Below, in pieces: positions 48,371 through 55,429 of a stretch of DNA of 55,703 nucleotides. The translations under genes were made by a program, and so were the position numbers. The notes under the pieces are model-generated. The model ran no database searches, was not told the DNA's origin, and saw only the letters and a program-made list of their open reading frames with translations. This DNA comes from CAYPPK01 sp964412615 (lineage in GTDB: Bacteria > Patescibacteriota > Minisyncoccia > Sungbacterales > HO2-52-23). The number at the start of each line of letters is the position of its first letter. Position 1 is the first letter of the stretch. The stretch covers positions 1-55,703 of the forward strand of contig CAYPPK010000005.1 in the NCBI GenBank assembly GCA_964412615.1, written 5' to 3'.

Positions 48371-48609
48371 TATGCACTGGATAAAATTGCCAATTTTTCT
48401 CTCCTCTGTTCTATGTATGTTTTTGCGGACAGGGTCTCCTCAAAATCAGTAACTTTCCATTCACAGGTTTTACGCCATCTCTCTGTGCCGCTGGGATTGC
48501 TGCCATCGTAAACGTATTCTATCCCCCAGAATTCATCGTCGTATCTTTCGTAATAATATTTAAGTCCCAATTTTATCTCCTTTGGATCTATCTTTATCTT
48601 ATGCTTCAA
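48370..48609 (-). CDS. Unknown protein, 79 residues
   Basis: A small soluble protein, highly charged and aromatic (YYYERYDDEFWGIEYVYDG, WRKTCEWKVTDFEE). The likely start is TTG, 8 nt behind the murF stop, with no clear ribosome site. It is the last gene of the dcw transcript. No family is recognised. Confidence 0.5.
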   Translation of the reverse strand: MKHKIKIDPKEIKLGLKYYYERYDDEFWGIEYVYDGSNPSGTERWRKTCEWKVTDFEETLSAKTYIEQRREKLAILSSA

Positions 48610-48617
48610 CTTTGACT

Positions 48618-49916
48618 TTACAATGAAGAGATATGCACAGATTTTTCTTGCCTAACTAAAAATTTTTCAGCTTTTTGAGGATCTTTCATGATTTCTTCCA
48701 CTGTTTTTTCCAGGCGCATGGATTGGCTGCCCTTTACTAAGATTAAATCCCCTGGCTGAATAATCGGATCAAGGGCTTTGCCGGCTGAAATTGGATCATT
48801 AAATTTGAGTATTTGGCCGGCTGTTAATTTCCGGGCAGCTTGATCGGCTATAAATTTTGCCCGAGGCCCGACGGTTATCAAGATATCGGCAAATTCCGCT
48901 ATTTGATCTCCGATCGCGCGATGCACTTGTTCCGAAAATTTGCCGATTTCCAGCATATCGCCGAGCACGGCAATTTTTCTTTTGCCGGGAAGAGTTTTTA
49001 AAGTGTCAATGGCCGCTCGCATTGCCTCCGGCGCGGCATTATAGGTATCATCCAGGATAAAAGACCTTTTGATTCCGGGGATCAGCCGCATCCGGCCCGC
49101 GGGAGGAATATATGCTCTCAGCGCTTCTGAAATTTCAACCAAATTAATGCCTAAAGCAATCCCCACTCCGGCCGCCGCCGCTGCCGCGTACGCCTGCGGC
49201 TTGCCAAAAGCGCCTTTTATCCAGAAGGGCACCACATGTCCCTGGTGTTCTATTTTCAAAGTTATGCCCTCCGGAACGTCTCCCAAGTCCGCGTCTTTTC
49301 TAATTCCCAATTCATAATTCCTGATCCCTATTTCTGCGTGTTCTTCAAAACCAAAGGTAAGAACTTTCGCCTTTGTCTTTTCCTTCATATCAAAGACGGC
49401 ATAATCATCGTGATTTAAAATTGCCCATCCATCTACGGGCAAGGCTTGCACCAGCTTGGATTTTTCATTTATTAATTCTTCCGGATCTTTAAAAAATTCC
49501 ACATGCACCGGAATCTCGCCTATCGCCGTGACCACGCCTATATTAGGCTTAACAATAGCAAGCAGGTGATCCATATCACCGAGGCGATCAACACCGTATT
49601 CCAGCACCAGGACTTCGGGATACTTACTTTTCTTAAAAAGAAAACTGAAAAATATGCGGATAAAAGCCAGTTTCCAAGCAAAGATATTTTTGCCGTAATG
49701 AGGAATGCCGAGAATTGTCAGGGGCAGGCCGATTTCGTTATTATAATTTTTCTCCGCGGTCCTTACCCTATACTTCTTCTTTAGCACCGCAAAAATCGCC
49801 TCCCGTGTGGAGGTCTTGCCCACCGAACCGGTAATGCCGATAATTATCGGGTCATATTTCCGTACGGTAGCTCTTGCCAATACCGCTAAAATTTTCTCCA
49901 ATATTGTCTTTTTCAT
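48618..49916 (-). CDS. murF: UDP-MurNAc-tripeptide--D-Ala-D-Ala ligase
   Basis: MurF completes the cytoplasmic muropeptide precursor. GITGSVGKTSTREAIFAVL is the ATP loop (residues ~28-46), YNNEIGLPLTIL and VLEYGVDRLGDMDHL are Mur-ligase blocks, and SFILDDTYNAAPEAMRAAIDTL and VLGDMLEIGKFSEQVHR are typical of MurF. It has 432 residues. It is downstream of ftsI in the dcw cluster. The 68-nt gap to ftsI holds an ACCC...GGGT stem with a T-run that may partly end upstream transcripts. Confidence 0.94.
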   Translation of the reverse strand: MKKTILEKILAVLARATVRKYDPIIIGITGSVGKTSTREAIFAVLKKKYRVRTAEKNYNNEIGLPLTILGIPHYGKNIFAWKLAFIRIFFSFLFKKSKYPEVLVLEYGVDRLGDMDHLLAIVKPNIGVVTAIGEIPVHVEFFKDPEELINEKSKLVQALPVDGWAILNHDDYAVFDMKEKTKAKVLTFGFEEHAEIGIRNYELGIRKDADLGDVPEGITLKIEHQGHVVPFWIKGAFGKPQAYAAAAAAGVGIALGINLVEISEALRAYIPPAGRMRLIPGIKRSFILDDTYNAAPEAMRAAIDTLKTLPGKRKIAVLGDMLEIGKFSEQVHRAIGDQIAEFADILITVGPRAKFIADQAARKLTAGQILKFNDPISAGKALDPIIQPGDLILVKGSQSMRLEKTVEEIMKDPQKAEKFLVRQEKSVHISSL

Positions 49917-49984
49917 ATTTTTTAAGTCATAGATGCTTAGGGTGTCACAAAAATAAGATACCCACCGAGCCAGACTGGCGGGTG

Positions 49985-51712
49985 CTATTTCTCATCGGGA
50001 GGAACTTCGTAATAATTCAAGATATATTCCGCCAGATCATGAAATGCAGGCGTCAGGGTGTTGGCGGCAAAGCGGTTGCCCTGCGGCTCATTCATTTGTA
50101 AATAAATCAAAAATCTGGGATCAAAGGCCGGGGCGTATCCGACAAAAGAATGAATCACCTGATCGGAATATCCCCTGCCATCTGTCTTGGGAATTTGAGC
50201 AGTTCCAGTTTTGCCTGCCACAAAATATCCTAGGACGCCAGCTCTGTTTTCAAACCCCTTACTTACGGCCGATACCAGCATTTTAGTCAGAGTTTCGGCG
50301 GTTTCGGACGATATCACTTCCCTTGTAATTTTCGGATTATTTTTATATTCATTGCCGGAATCATCCACAATTGTATCAACAATATAAGGCTCCATCAATT
50401 TGCCTCCGTTAGCCAGAACCGCTATGGCTGATGCCATTTGCAGGGGTGTAACTGCAATTCCCTGGCCAAAAGAAGCAGTAGCGTAATCAATATCCCTCCC
50501 CTCTTTTAGATTGGAAATGTTGCCCGGCACTTCGCCCGGCAGATCAATAGCCGTTTTTTCTCCAAAACCGAATTTCTGCAAATAAGCATATTGTTTTCCC
50601 TTGCCCAAAAGCTTGGAAACAAATACCAGACCGGTATTTAAAGATTTTTCCAGAACTTGAGTCATAGTTTGCACGTCATGAGCTTTTAGGTCAAAGTTTC
50701 TAATGGTGTAGCCCCCGATTTTAACCTCTCCGGAATCAACATAGGTCGTTTCAGGTTTAACTGCTTTTTCCTCAATGGCCGCAGCCATAGTTATCGGCTT
50801 AACCACTGATCCCAATTCGTAGACAGACTCCACGGCTGGATTTAAAAACACGCTATAATTTTTTTCTTTAGAAAATTCATTCGGGTTAAAAGTTGGTTGG
50901 GCAGCTTGGGCTAAAATTTTCCCGGTTTTTGGTTCCAGAATCAAGACCAGGCCGGAATTTGCTCCCCATTTATGCAAAGTGTTGGTTAGCACCTCCTCGG
51001 CTTTGGTCTGAATATAATAATCAATAGTAAGAGTAAGATTGTCGCCATTAGCAGAAGGTCGGAGAATTTTTCTGCCTAGCGTAACCCAAAAACCGGCCGC
51101 GCCCTTGGCTCCTTGCAAAAACCCGCGCTCGCCGGATAAATTTTCTTGGTAATACCGCTCCAAGCCGTATCTTCCGGCTTCTTCCGTTTCTTCTATGCTG
51201 ACAAAACCCAGGAGGTGAGCCGCCAAAGAATCATGCGGGTAAATCCTGCGCCGATTTTCTTCAAAAAAAAGACCCGGCAGAAGTTTTTCCGCTAAATTTT
51301 CAGCGAGTTTGACGTCTACATCTTTAGCTATGACCTCATAAGCATCATTTGGCTTTGCTAGTTTTCCCGAGACCTCGTCTTTATCCAAATTAAATTCTTG
51401 CGAAATAAATTCCGCGGCCATGGCGACGTCTTCAATATCTCTGGGAGAAGCGACTAAAGTTTTCTGAACTTTATTTGATGCCAGGGGAATATGATTGCCG
51501 TTTTTATCTTGGGCGAAAATAAAGCCCCTTTCGGGAAAAAGCCCCTGGCTAAGATTATGCTGTCTGGCTGCCAATTTTTGATACTCTCGGTGGTTTACAA
51601 TTTGCAGCAAAAAAAGCCGACCGATTAAGACTAAAATCGCCACTAAAAAAAAGAGGAGGACAAACGTTATCCGCCTCTGAATATTTTTTTCCAAAGATTT
51701 TTTTACCGGCAA
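49985..51712 (-). CDS. ftsI: Septal peptidoglycan transpeptidase FtsI / PBP2-type
   Basis: A class B penicillin-binding protein cross-linking septal peptidoglycan. A single N-terminal membrane anchor (ITFVLLFFLVAILVLIGRLFLLQIV) is followed by the PBP dimer domain. The transpeptidase domain has active-site SVVK near residue 300, SLN near 354 and KTGTAQ near 498. It has 575 residues with no PASTA domain. It follows the ftsL-like gene by 19 nt in the dcw cluster. Confidence 0.95.
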   Translation of the reverse strand: MPVKKSLEKNIQRRITFVLLFFLVAILVLIGRLFLLQIVNHREYQKLAARQHNLSQGLFPERGFIFAQDKNGNHIPLASNKVQKTLVASPRDIEDVAMAAEFISQEFNLDKDEVSGKLAKPNDAYEVIAKDVDVKLAENLAEKLLPGLFFEENRRRIYPHDSLAAHLLGFVSIEETEEAGRYGLERYYQENLSGERGFLQGAKGAAGFWVTLGRKILRPSANGDNLTLTIDYYIQTKAEEVLTNTLHKWGANSGLVLILEPKTGKILAQAAQPTFNPNEFSKEKNYSVFLNPAVESVYELGSVVKPITMAAAIEEKAVKPETTYVDSGEVKIGGYTIRNFDLKAHDVQTMTQVLEKSLNTGLVFVSKLLGKGKQYAYLQKFGFGEKTAIDLPGEVPGNISNLKEGRDIDYATASFGQGIAVTPLQMASAIAVLANGGKLMEPYIVDTIVDDSGNEYKNNPKITREVISSETAETLTKMLVSAVSKGFENRAGVLGYFVAGKTGTAQIPKTDGRGYSDQVIHSFVGYAPAFDPRFLIYLQMNEPQGNRFAANTLTPAFHDLAEYILNYYEVPPDEK

Positions 51713-51731
51713 AGTAATGAATTAATAAGAG

Positions 51732-52103
51732 TTACGGCCGTAAAAAGGTATGCGAAACGGCCACGTTTTCCGGCCTGATATAACGAATGGAAGAAACCCG
51801 CTCCATTGATTCTAACTGGGATGCCTTGCCCTCGGCAAGCAGATCCAGCTTTCTTTGCCAAGCAAGCTCGGCTTGCCGCAGATTCTTAACGTATCCTTTT
51901 TGCTTAATTGCTTGCTGCTGAATATTAAAACCAAAGGAAAAAGAAATAAATAGCGCCACTAAATAAATAGCTATAAAGAAAGCTATTATGGCAAATAAAA
52001 CAGCTGTGCCGTTGGCAAAATTAAAATTCAGCTTTTCCGACAAGGTACTGCTAATCAGCCGGGGCAGAGAAAATCTCTTATAAGCTAAAACTAAAGTAGT
52101 CAT
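51732..52103 (-). CDS. FtsL-like cell division protein
   Basis: A 123-residue bitopic protein with a cytoplasmic N-terminus and one membrane segment (AVLFAIIAFFIAIYLVALFISF). A coiled-coil-like outer stretch follows (NIQQQAIKQKGYVKNLRQAELAWQRKLDLL). FtsL is poorly conserved, so the call rests on topology and on its place between rsmH and ftsI. It overlaps the rsmH stop by 4 nt. Confidence 0.75.
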   Translation of the reverse strand: MTTLVLAYKRFSLPRLISSTLSEKLNFNFANGTAVLFAIIAFFIAIYLVALFISFSFGFNIQQQAIKQKGYVKNLRQAELAWQRKLDLLAEGKASQLESMERVSSIRYIRPENVAVSHTFLRP

Positions 52104-52987
52104 GATATCTTTTGCGCGACCCGCAATTTAGCCGAGCGGGCTCGGGGGTTGTTTCTTTTCTCTTCTTCCCCGGCGCTAAGCGGTTTTTTGGTTATAATTT
52201 TTATTACCTCTTTTTTTTGCATATTCCGAAAAAAATTCTTTACTATCCGATCCTCCAAAGAATGGAAAGATATTACTGCCAACTTTCCTTTTCTGCTTAA
52301 AACTCCAATTGCCGCAGGAAGAAATTCTTCTAAATTATCCAATTCGCGATTAACTGCTATTCTTAAGGCTTGAAAAGTGCGGGTAGCGGGATGGATTTTT
52401 GCTTTTAGATATGACGGCGGGACGCTTCGGATAATAATCTCCACAAGCTTCCTTGTCGTACTAAAGGGACGGCTTTGGCAGATTCCTGCGGCAATTCTCC
52501 TGGCAAAGCGTTCTTCCCCAAAACGGAAAAGGATATCCGCGATTGTTTTTTCTTCCCAAGTATTGATAATGATCGCTGCGGTAAGTTCATTGGTTTTAGG
52601 GTTATAGCGCATATCCAACGGTTCATCCTTAGTGAAAGAAAATCCTCTGCCCGCCTCCAATTGCCATGAACTAAAACCCAGATCAGCAACAATTCCGGAA
52701 ATATTTTTAAAATTATTTCGGGCAACAACCTCTTTTATATTTGCATAGTTGTCGCATTCCAGAATTAAATTTCTTATTTTTTTATTTTCATCTTCTAACT
52801 TCGCGATAAGCGCGCAGTCCCAGTCAATGCCAAGTAGTTTTCCGGCGGACCCAATTTTATTTAATATCTCCTTGGCATGTCCTCCCCCATTTATGGTTGC
52901 GTCTACGAAATTATCTCCTGGTTGGGGGTCTAAAATTTTAAGGACTTCTTGCCGTAATACCGGTTGATGCATTTTCTTGCCAGCCAC
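52100..52987 (-). CDS. rsmH: 16S rRNA (cytosine-1402-N4)-methyltransferase RsmH
   Basis: This methylates C1402 in the decoding centre. HQPVLRQEVLKIL, FVDATINGGGHAKEIL (SAM site), GIVADLGFSSWQLEAGRGFSFTKDEPLDMRYNP, FQALRIAVNRELDNLEEFLP and VISFHSLEDRIVKNFFR are all family motifs. Its 295 residues are normal. It is the second gene of the dcw cluster. Confidence 0.97.
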   Translation of the reverse strand: MAGKKMHQPVLRQEVLKILDPQPGDNFVDATINGGGHAKEILNKIGSAGKLLGIDWDCALIAKLEDENKKIRNLILECDNYANIKEVVARNNFKNISGIVADLGFSSWQLEAGRGFSFTKDEPLDMRYNPKTNELTAAIIINTWEEKTIADILFRFGEERFARRIAAGICQSRPFSTTRKLVEIIIRSVPPSYLKAKIHPATRTFQALRIAVNRELDNLEEFLPAAIGVLSRKGKLAVISFHSLEDRIVKNFFRNMQKKEVIKIITKKPLSAGEEEKRNNPRARSAKLRVAQKIS

Positions 52988-53012
52988 TAGTTTCTAGTCG
53001 CCAGTCGCTTCG

Positions 53013-53447
53013 TTAATAAAGTCCAAGTTCTCCTAATTTTTCCGCTATCATATCGGTGTTTTTTTCCACTTCTGTTTTGTAGTTAGTCCAGCGCTCGTCA
53101 TCCCATATTTCCAAACGGTCGTATACTCCCACGATTGTTATTTTTTGTTTAAATCCGGCGTAGGTTTTTAAAAAATCCGGAATTAATACTCTTCCCAATT
53201 GATCCATTTCCACTTCCACTGCTCCGGAAAACATCAGCCGCAAAAAACTTCTGGTATCTCCCTGTCCTACTGGGAGCTGGCTTAATTTTTCAGTAAGTTT
53301 CTGCCACTGTTCCATCGGGTAGAGCACCAGACAGTTATTCAATCCCCGAGTAAGAATGGCGCGCTCCCCTATTAGCTTTCGCAATTTGGACGGAATAGAA
53401 AGCCGCTTTTTTGTGTCCAGAGTATGTTGATATTCGCCAATTAGCAT
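53013..53447 (-). CDS. mraZ: Transcriptional regulator MraZ
   Basis: MraZ is an AbrB-fold DNA-binding protein that regulates the dcw cluster from its head position. It has two repeats: LIGEYQHTLDTKKRLSIPSKLR and GAVEVEMDQLGRVLIPDFL. The ATG at 53447 (MLIGEY) fits family N-termini better than a GTG five codons upstream. It has 144 residues. It lies 25 nt ahead of rsmH. The upstream region carries several DnaA-box-like sites. Confidence 0.94.
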   Translation of the reverse strand: MLIGEYQHTLDTKKRLSIPSKLRKLIGERAILTRGLNNCLVLYPMEQWQKLTEKLSQLPVGQGDTRSFLRLMFSGAVEVEMDQLGRVLIPDFLKTYAGFKQKITIVGVYDRLEIWDDERWTNYKTEVEKNTDMIAEKLGELGLY

Positions 53448-53454
53448 AAGGGGG

Positions 53455-53621
53455 TTATACACTTTTAAGTGGACTTATCCACAGTTCTATCCACATTTTT
53501 CCACTTCTATTCAATTTTATACCACTCTTATACATAACACAAGAAATATGAACCACTTATGAAAATAAAAAAGTGGCTTATTTAAGCCACCCATCTTAAT
53601 TAAATCCACAAGTTATTCACT
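53455..53621 (+). promoter_or_regulatory. Cluster of DnaA-box-like sites and mraZ promoter region
   Basis: Sites in the same orientation: TTATACACT (53455-53463), TTATCCACA (53475-53483, perfect), CTATCCACA (53487-53495), TTTTCCACT (53497-53505), TTATACATA (53528-53536) and TTATTCACT (53613-53621). The stretch is AT-rich. On the minus strand an extended -10 TGGTATAAA near 53513-53521 could serve mraZ. A minus-strand terminator lies inside the cluster at 53565-53590. A DnaA-controlled promoter or an origin-like locus is possible. Confidence 0.5.
53565..53590 (-). terminator. Terminator of the phosphoribosyltransferase gene
   Basis: On the minus strand GTGGCTTAA and TAAGCCAC pair around a minimal loop and are followed by TTTTTTATTTTC. 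Confidence 0.88.
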
Positions 53622-54299
53622 TTATTCTATCGGCGCAGGAACTAACTTTGATTTTGGCCTATTAACCACCGGAATACCCTCTCTACACCAAAGGCAGAGA
53701 TTCCCGGGTTCATACACTTGTCCTGGATCACGTGCTATTGCTACCTTAGGTATGGCGACAAGCTCTTCCTGGGACCGATCTATTCCCACCGCTGCAGCAA
53801 TTACTAACCCTTGAAATGCTTTCATGACAGCTTTTAAGGTCCCACCGGTAGCAAACAAGTCATCAACAAATATGCCAACCATGCCTGGTTTATATTCAAA
53901 CCAGGACGGAATCTCTAAAGGACTCAAAAGATCATCCGTATTTTTTTTCAAAGTGAGAACACGGATGTCATTCACCGGCAGAATAAATGCTAACGCGTAT
54001 TGCAAAGGTATTCCTCCAAACGCCGGCGCTAAAAGAAACAATGGTCCTTCACTGTCGAAAGTCGGTAAAGATCCCCGAAAAAGTTGCAATATACCGCTAT
54101 TACAAATACCTCTGGCTAAAAGGCGAGCAAGATACTCTGTGAAATTGCGAGACTGAAAAGCACGGGAAAGATCATAAAAATTACCAACATGCAGACCGGA
54201 ACGGCCCAGCCGGTAGTGCTCCCCAGTTTCTCCGACGTCAAAATATGCATTCAGCGGAGCAAGCATCTCTCGATATTCCTGAATATCAAGGATCACCAT
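53622..54299 (-). CDS. Phosphoribosyltransferase-family protein
   Basis: A 225-residue type I PRTase. The PRPP-binding motif GIFVDDLFATGGTL lies near residues 145-158, with the preceding LLAPAFGGIPLQYALAFIL as the PPi-loop region. The C-terminus has a CLWC pair (CLWCREGIPVVNRP), which might bind a metal. Orotate phosphoribosyltransferase is the closest guess from motif spacing, but the substrate is not certain. The start has GGAG 7-8 nt upstream and a promoter at 54328-54355. It is a single-gene unit ended by a strong terminator. Confidence 0.75.
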   Translation of the reverse strand: MVILDIQEYREMLAPLNAYFDVGETGEHYRLGRSGLHVGNFYDLSRAFQSRNFTEYLARLLARGICNSGILQLFRGSLPTFDSEGPLFLLAPAFGGIPLQYALAFILPVNDIRVLTLKKNTDDLLSPLEIPSWFEYKPGMVGIFVDDLFATGGTLKAVMKAFQGLVIAAAVGIDRSQEELVAIPKVAIARDPGQVYEPGNLCLWCREGIPVVNRPKSKLVPAPIE

Positions 54300-54327
54300 T
54301 CTTTTTCTCCGTCAAAAATCTTTTTTA

Positions 54328-54355
54328 AAGATACATGATTTCCTTAGGTTTGCAA
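54328..54355 (-). promoter_or_regulatory. Promoter of the phosphoribosyltransferase gene
   Basis: On the minus strand TTGCAA (54350-54355), 16 bp, TATCTT (54328-54333), about 29 bp before the ATG. Confidence 0.6.
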
Positions 54356-54392
54356 ACTACAAGGGCCGCTGAATGGCTGAGCTGCAATCCTA

Positions 54393-54430
54393 AAAATCAA
54401 AAAGCCGAAGCCATGATAGCATGACTTCGG
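54393..54430 (-). terminator. Terminator of the frameshifted small gene
   Basis: On the minus strand CCGAAGTCATG and CATGGCTTCGG pair around CTAT with one mismatch and are followed by CTTTTTGATTTTT. Confidence 0.85.
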
Positions 54431-54452
54431 ACACAGTTTAATGCTTTGTTCT

Positions 54453-54663
54453 TTATATAAAATATGAGCATCGTTCCTCTAATCCCCTTCTGATTTCTTC
54501 CAGAGCTTGTTCCAGCGCATCCAATCCCCCTTTGATCAGCTCCGTCCCCAAAACCGCCAAATCAGAACCTTCCCTGATCAATTATATCTCCATATGACAC
54601 ATCTTCATCAAATGCAAAGCATAATCGGCTAACTAAATCTATCTGGCTTGGTTTGGAAGGCAT
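54453..54663 (-). pseudogene. Small gene with a +1 frame disruption, unknown
   Basis: An ATG at 54663 with a strong GAGGAG ribosome site (54669-54674) opens MPSKPSQIDLVSRLCFAFDE and continues to DQGRF before a stop at 54562. One frame over, reading continues as REGSDLAVLGTELIKGGLDA then LEQALEEIRRGLEERCSYFI to a stop at 54453. The total of 211 nt is one more than a multiple of three, and deleting one base near 54576 joins the parts into a ~69-residue protein with an amphipathic C-terminal helix. It has its own terminator. A genuine mutation, a sequencing error at GGG, or programmed frameshifting are all possible. Confidence 0.5.
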
Positions 54664-54678
54664 ATTTTCTCCTCAAAG

Positions 54679-54694
54679 ATCTTGAAATCAAGAT
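54679..54694 (-). promoter_or_regulatory. Operator-like palindrome upstream of the small gene
   Basis: ATCTTGA-AA-TCAAGAT is a perfect 7-bp inverted repeat with a 2-bp centre, 16-31 bp upstream of the ATG at 54663. It could be a repressor site; no -35/-10 pair is convincing. Confidence 0.35.
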
Positions 54695-54772
54695 ATCACA
54701 AGGAGTTGATCGGAGCAATAATCTATCCCTCGAGCGAGCCAAGCAGTTTGCTTGCTCCTGCAGCGAAAACAA

Positions 54773-54803
54773 TATAAAAAGCGCCTTAAAGACGCTTTTT
54801 ATA
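54773..54803 (-). terminator. Terminator behind tRNA-Tyr
   Basis: TATAAAAAGCG and CGCTTTTTATA pair around 9 nt, with T-runs for the minus strand. It ends the tRNA-Thr/tRNA-Tyr transcript. Another short stem (GAGCC..AAGC/GCTTG..CTC) lies at 54735-54757. Confidence 0.8.
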
Positions 54804-54808
54804 TATTT

Positions 54809-54892
54809 TGGGCAGGGTGAGAGTCGAACTCACTGGGCCACTTGGACAACAGATTTACAGTCTGCCCCCGCACCCTACGGGACTACCTGCCC
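54809..54892 (-). tRNA. tRNA-Tyr (anticodon GTA)
   Basis: An 84-nt class II tRNA. Acceptor GGGCAGG pairs with CCTGCCC, discriminator A. The anticodon loop reads GTA (GACTGTAAATC) and the long variable arm is TTGTCCAAGTGGCCCA. T-loop GTTCGACTC. CCA is not encoded. tRNA-Thr lies 12 nt upstream. Confidence 0.96.
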
Positions 54893-54904
54893 ATTTATTC
54901 AATC

Positions 54905-54977
54905 AGCCGGTAGAGGGATTCGAACCCCCGACACCCTGTTTACAAAACAGGTGCTCTAACCCCTGAGCTATACCGGC
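54905..54977 (-). tRNA. tRNA-Thr (anticodon TGT)
   Basis: A 73-nt tRNA. Acceptor GCCGGTA pairs with TACCGGC, discriminator T. The anticodon arm CCTGTTTTGTAAACAGG reads TGT, and the T-arm is GGGGGTTCGAATCCCTC. CCA is not encoded. It starts 1 nt behind the stop of the upstream gene. Confidence 0.96.
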
Positions 54978-54978
54978 C

Positions 54979-55425
54979 TTATTCTTTTTTCCTAACTTCT
55001 TCAATTATACGAGATTTAGACGGCGATGTTGTAGCAGTCGTTTCTTGTCTTCTCTTAAGCTTTTCCCAATAATCTTTATCGTTCATTTCGTAATTTCCAT
55101 TTCCATTGCCGTTTACCACACCTCCATAAGTTCGTATTTCTTTTAACCAGACCACTATGCCATTATCCAATCGCAGCAAAAATAAATGTATTCGGTAAAA
55201 TAACTTTGCCAAGAATGTCCAGAAAACTTGTTTATGCTTCCCCTCCCGATAATAAATCTTGATTTTCAGCAGAAAAAGACGCAGCCGGGCCGAATCTTCT
55301 TCCAGTCTTTCCGTGATTACCTGATCTGGAATTGCGACCAACTCCGGAATCTTTAAAGAAACTCGGTACCAGAAAATGGCAGCACTAGCTAGAAAAACAA
55401 CGGCAAGAATAACATCTACTAGCAT
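54979..55425 (-). CDS. Membrane-anchored protein, unknown, 148 residues
   Basis: One N-terminal membrane segment (MLVDVILAVVFLASAAIFWYRV) is followed by a soluble, helical, basic domain (LRLFLLKIKIYYREGKHKQVF, FYRIHLFLLRLDNGIVVWLKE). A GNGNGNYE linker and a charged tail end the protein. It lies 4 nt behind tsf and directly ahead of two tRNAs. No family is recognised. Confidence 0.65.
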   Translation of the reverse strand: MLVDVILAVVFLASAAIFWYRVSLKIPELVAIPDQVITERLEEDSARLRLFLLKIKIYYREGKHKQVFWTFLAKLFYRIHLFLLRLDNGIVVWLKEIRTYGGVVNGNGNGNYEMNDKDYWEKLKRRQETTATTSPSKSRIIEEVRKKE

Positions 55426-55429
55426 AGAA

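Noticed and set aside
54648..54959. 103-codon plus-strand frame
   Set aside because: Runs through a terminator and two tRNA genes on the other strand.
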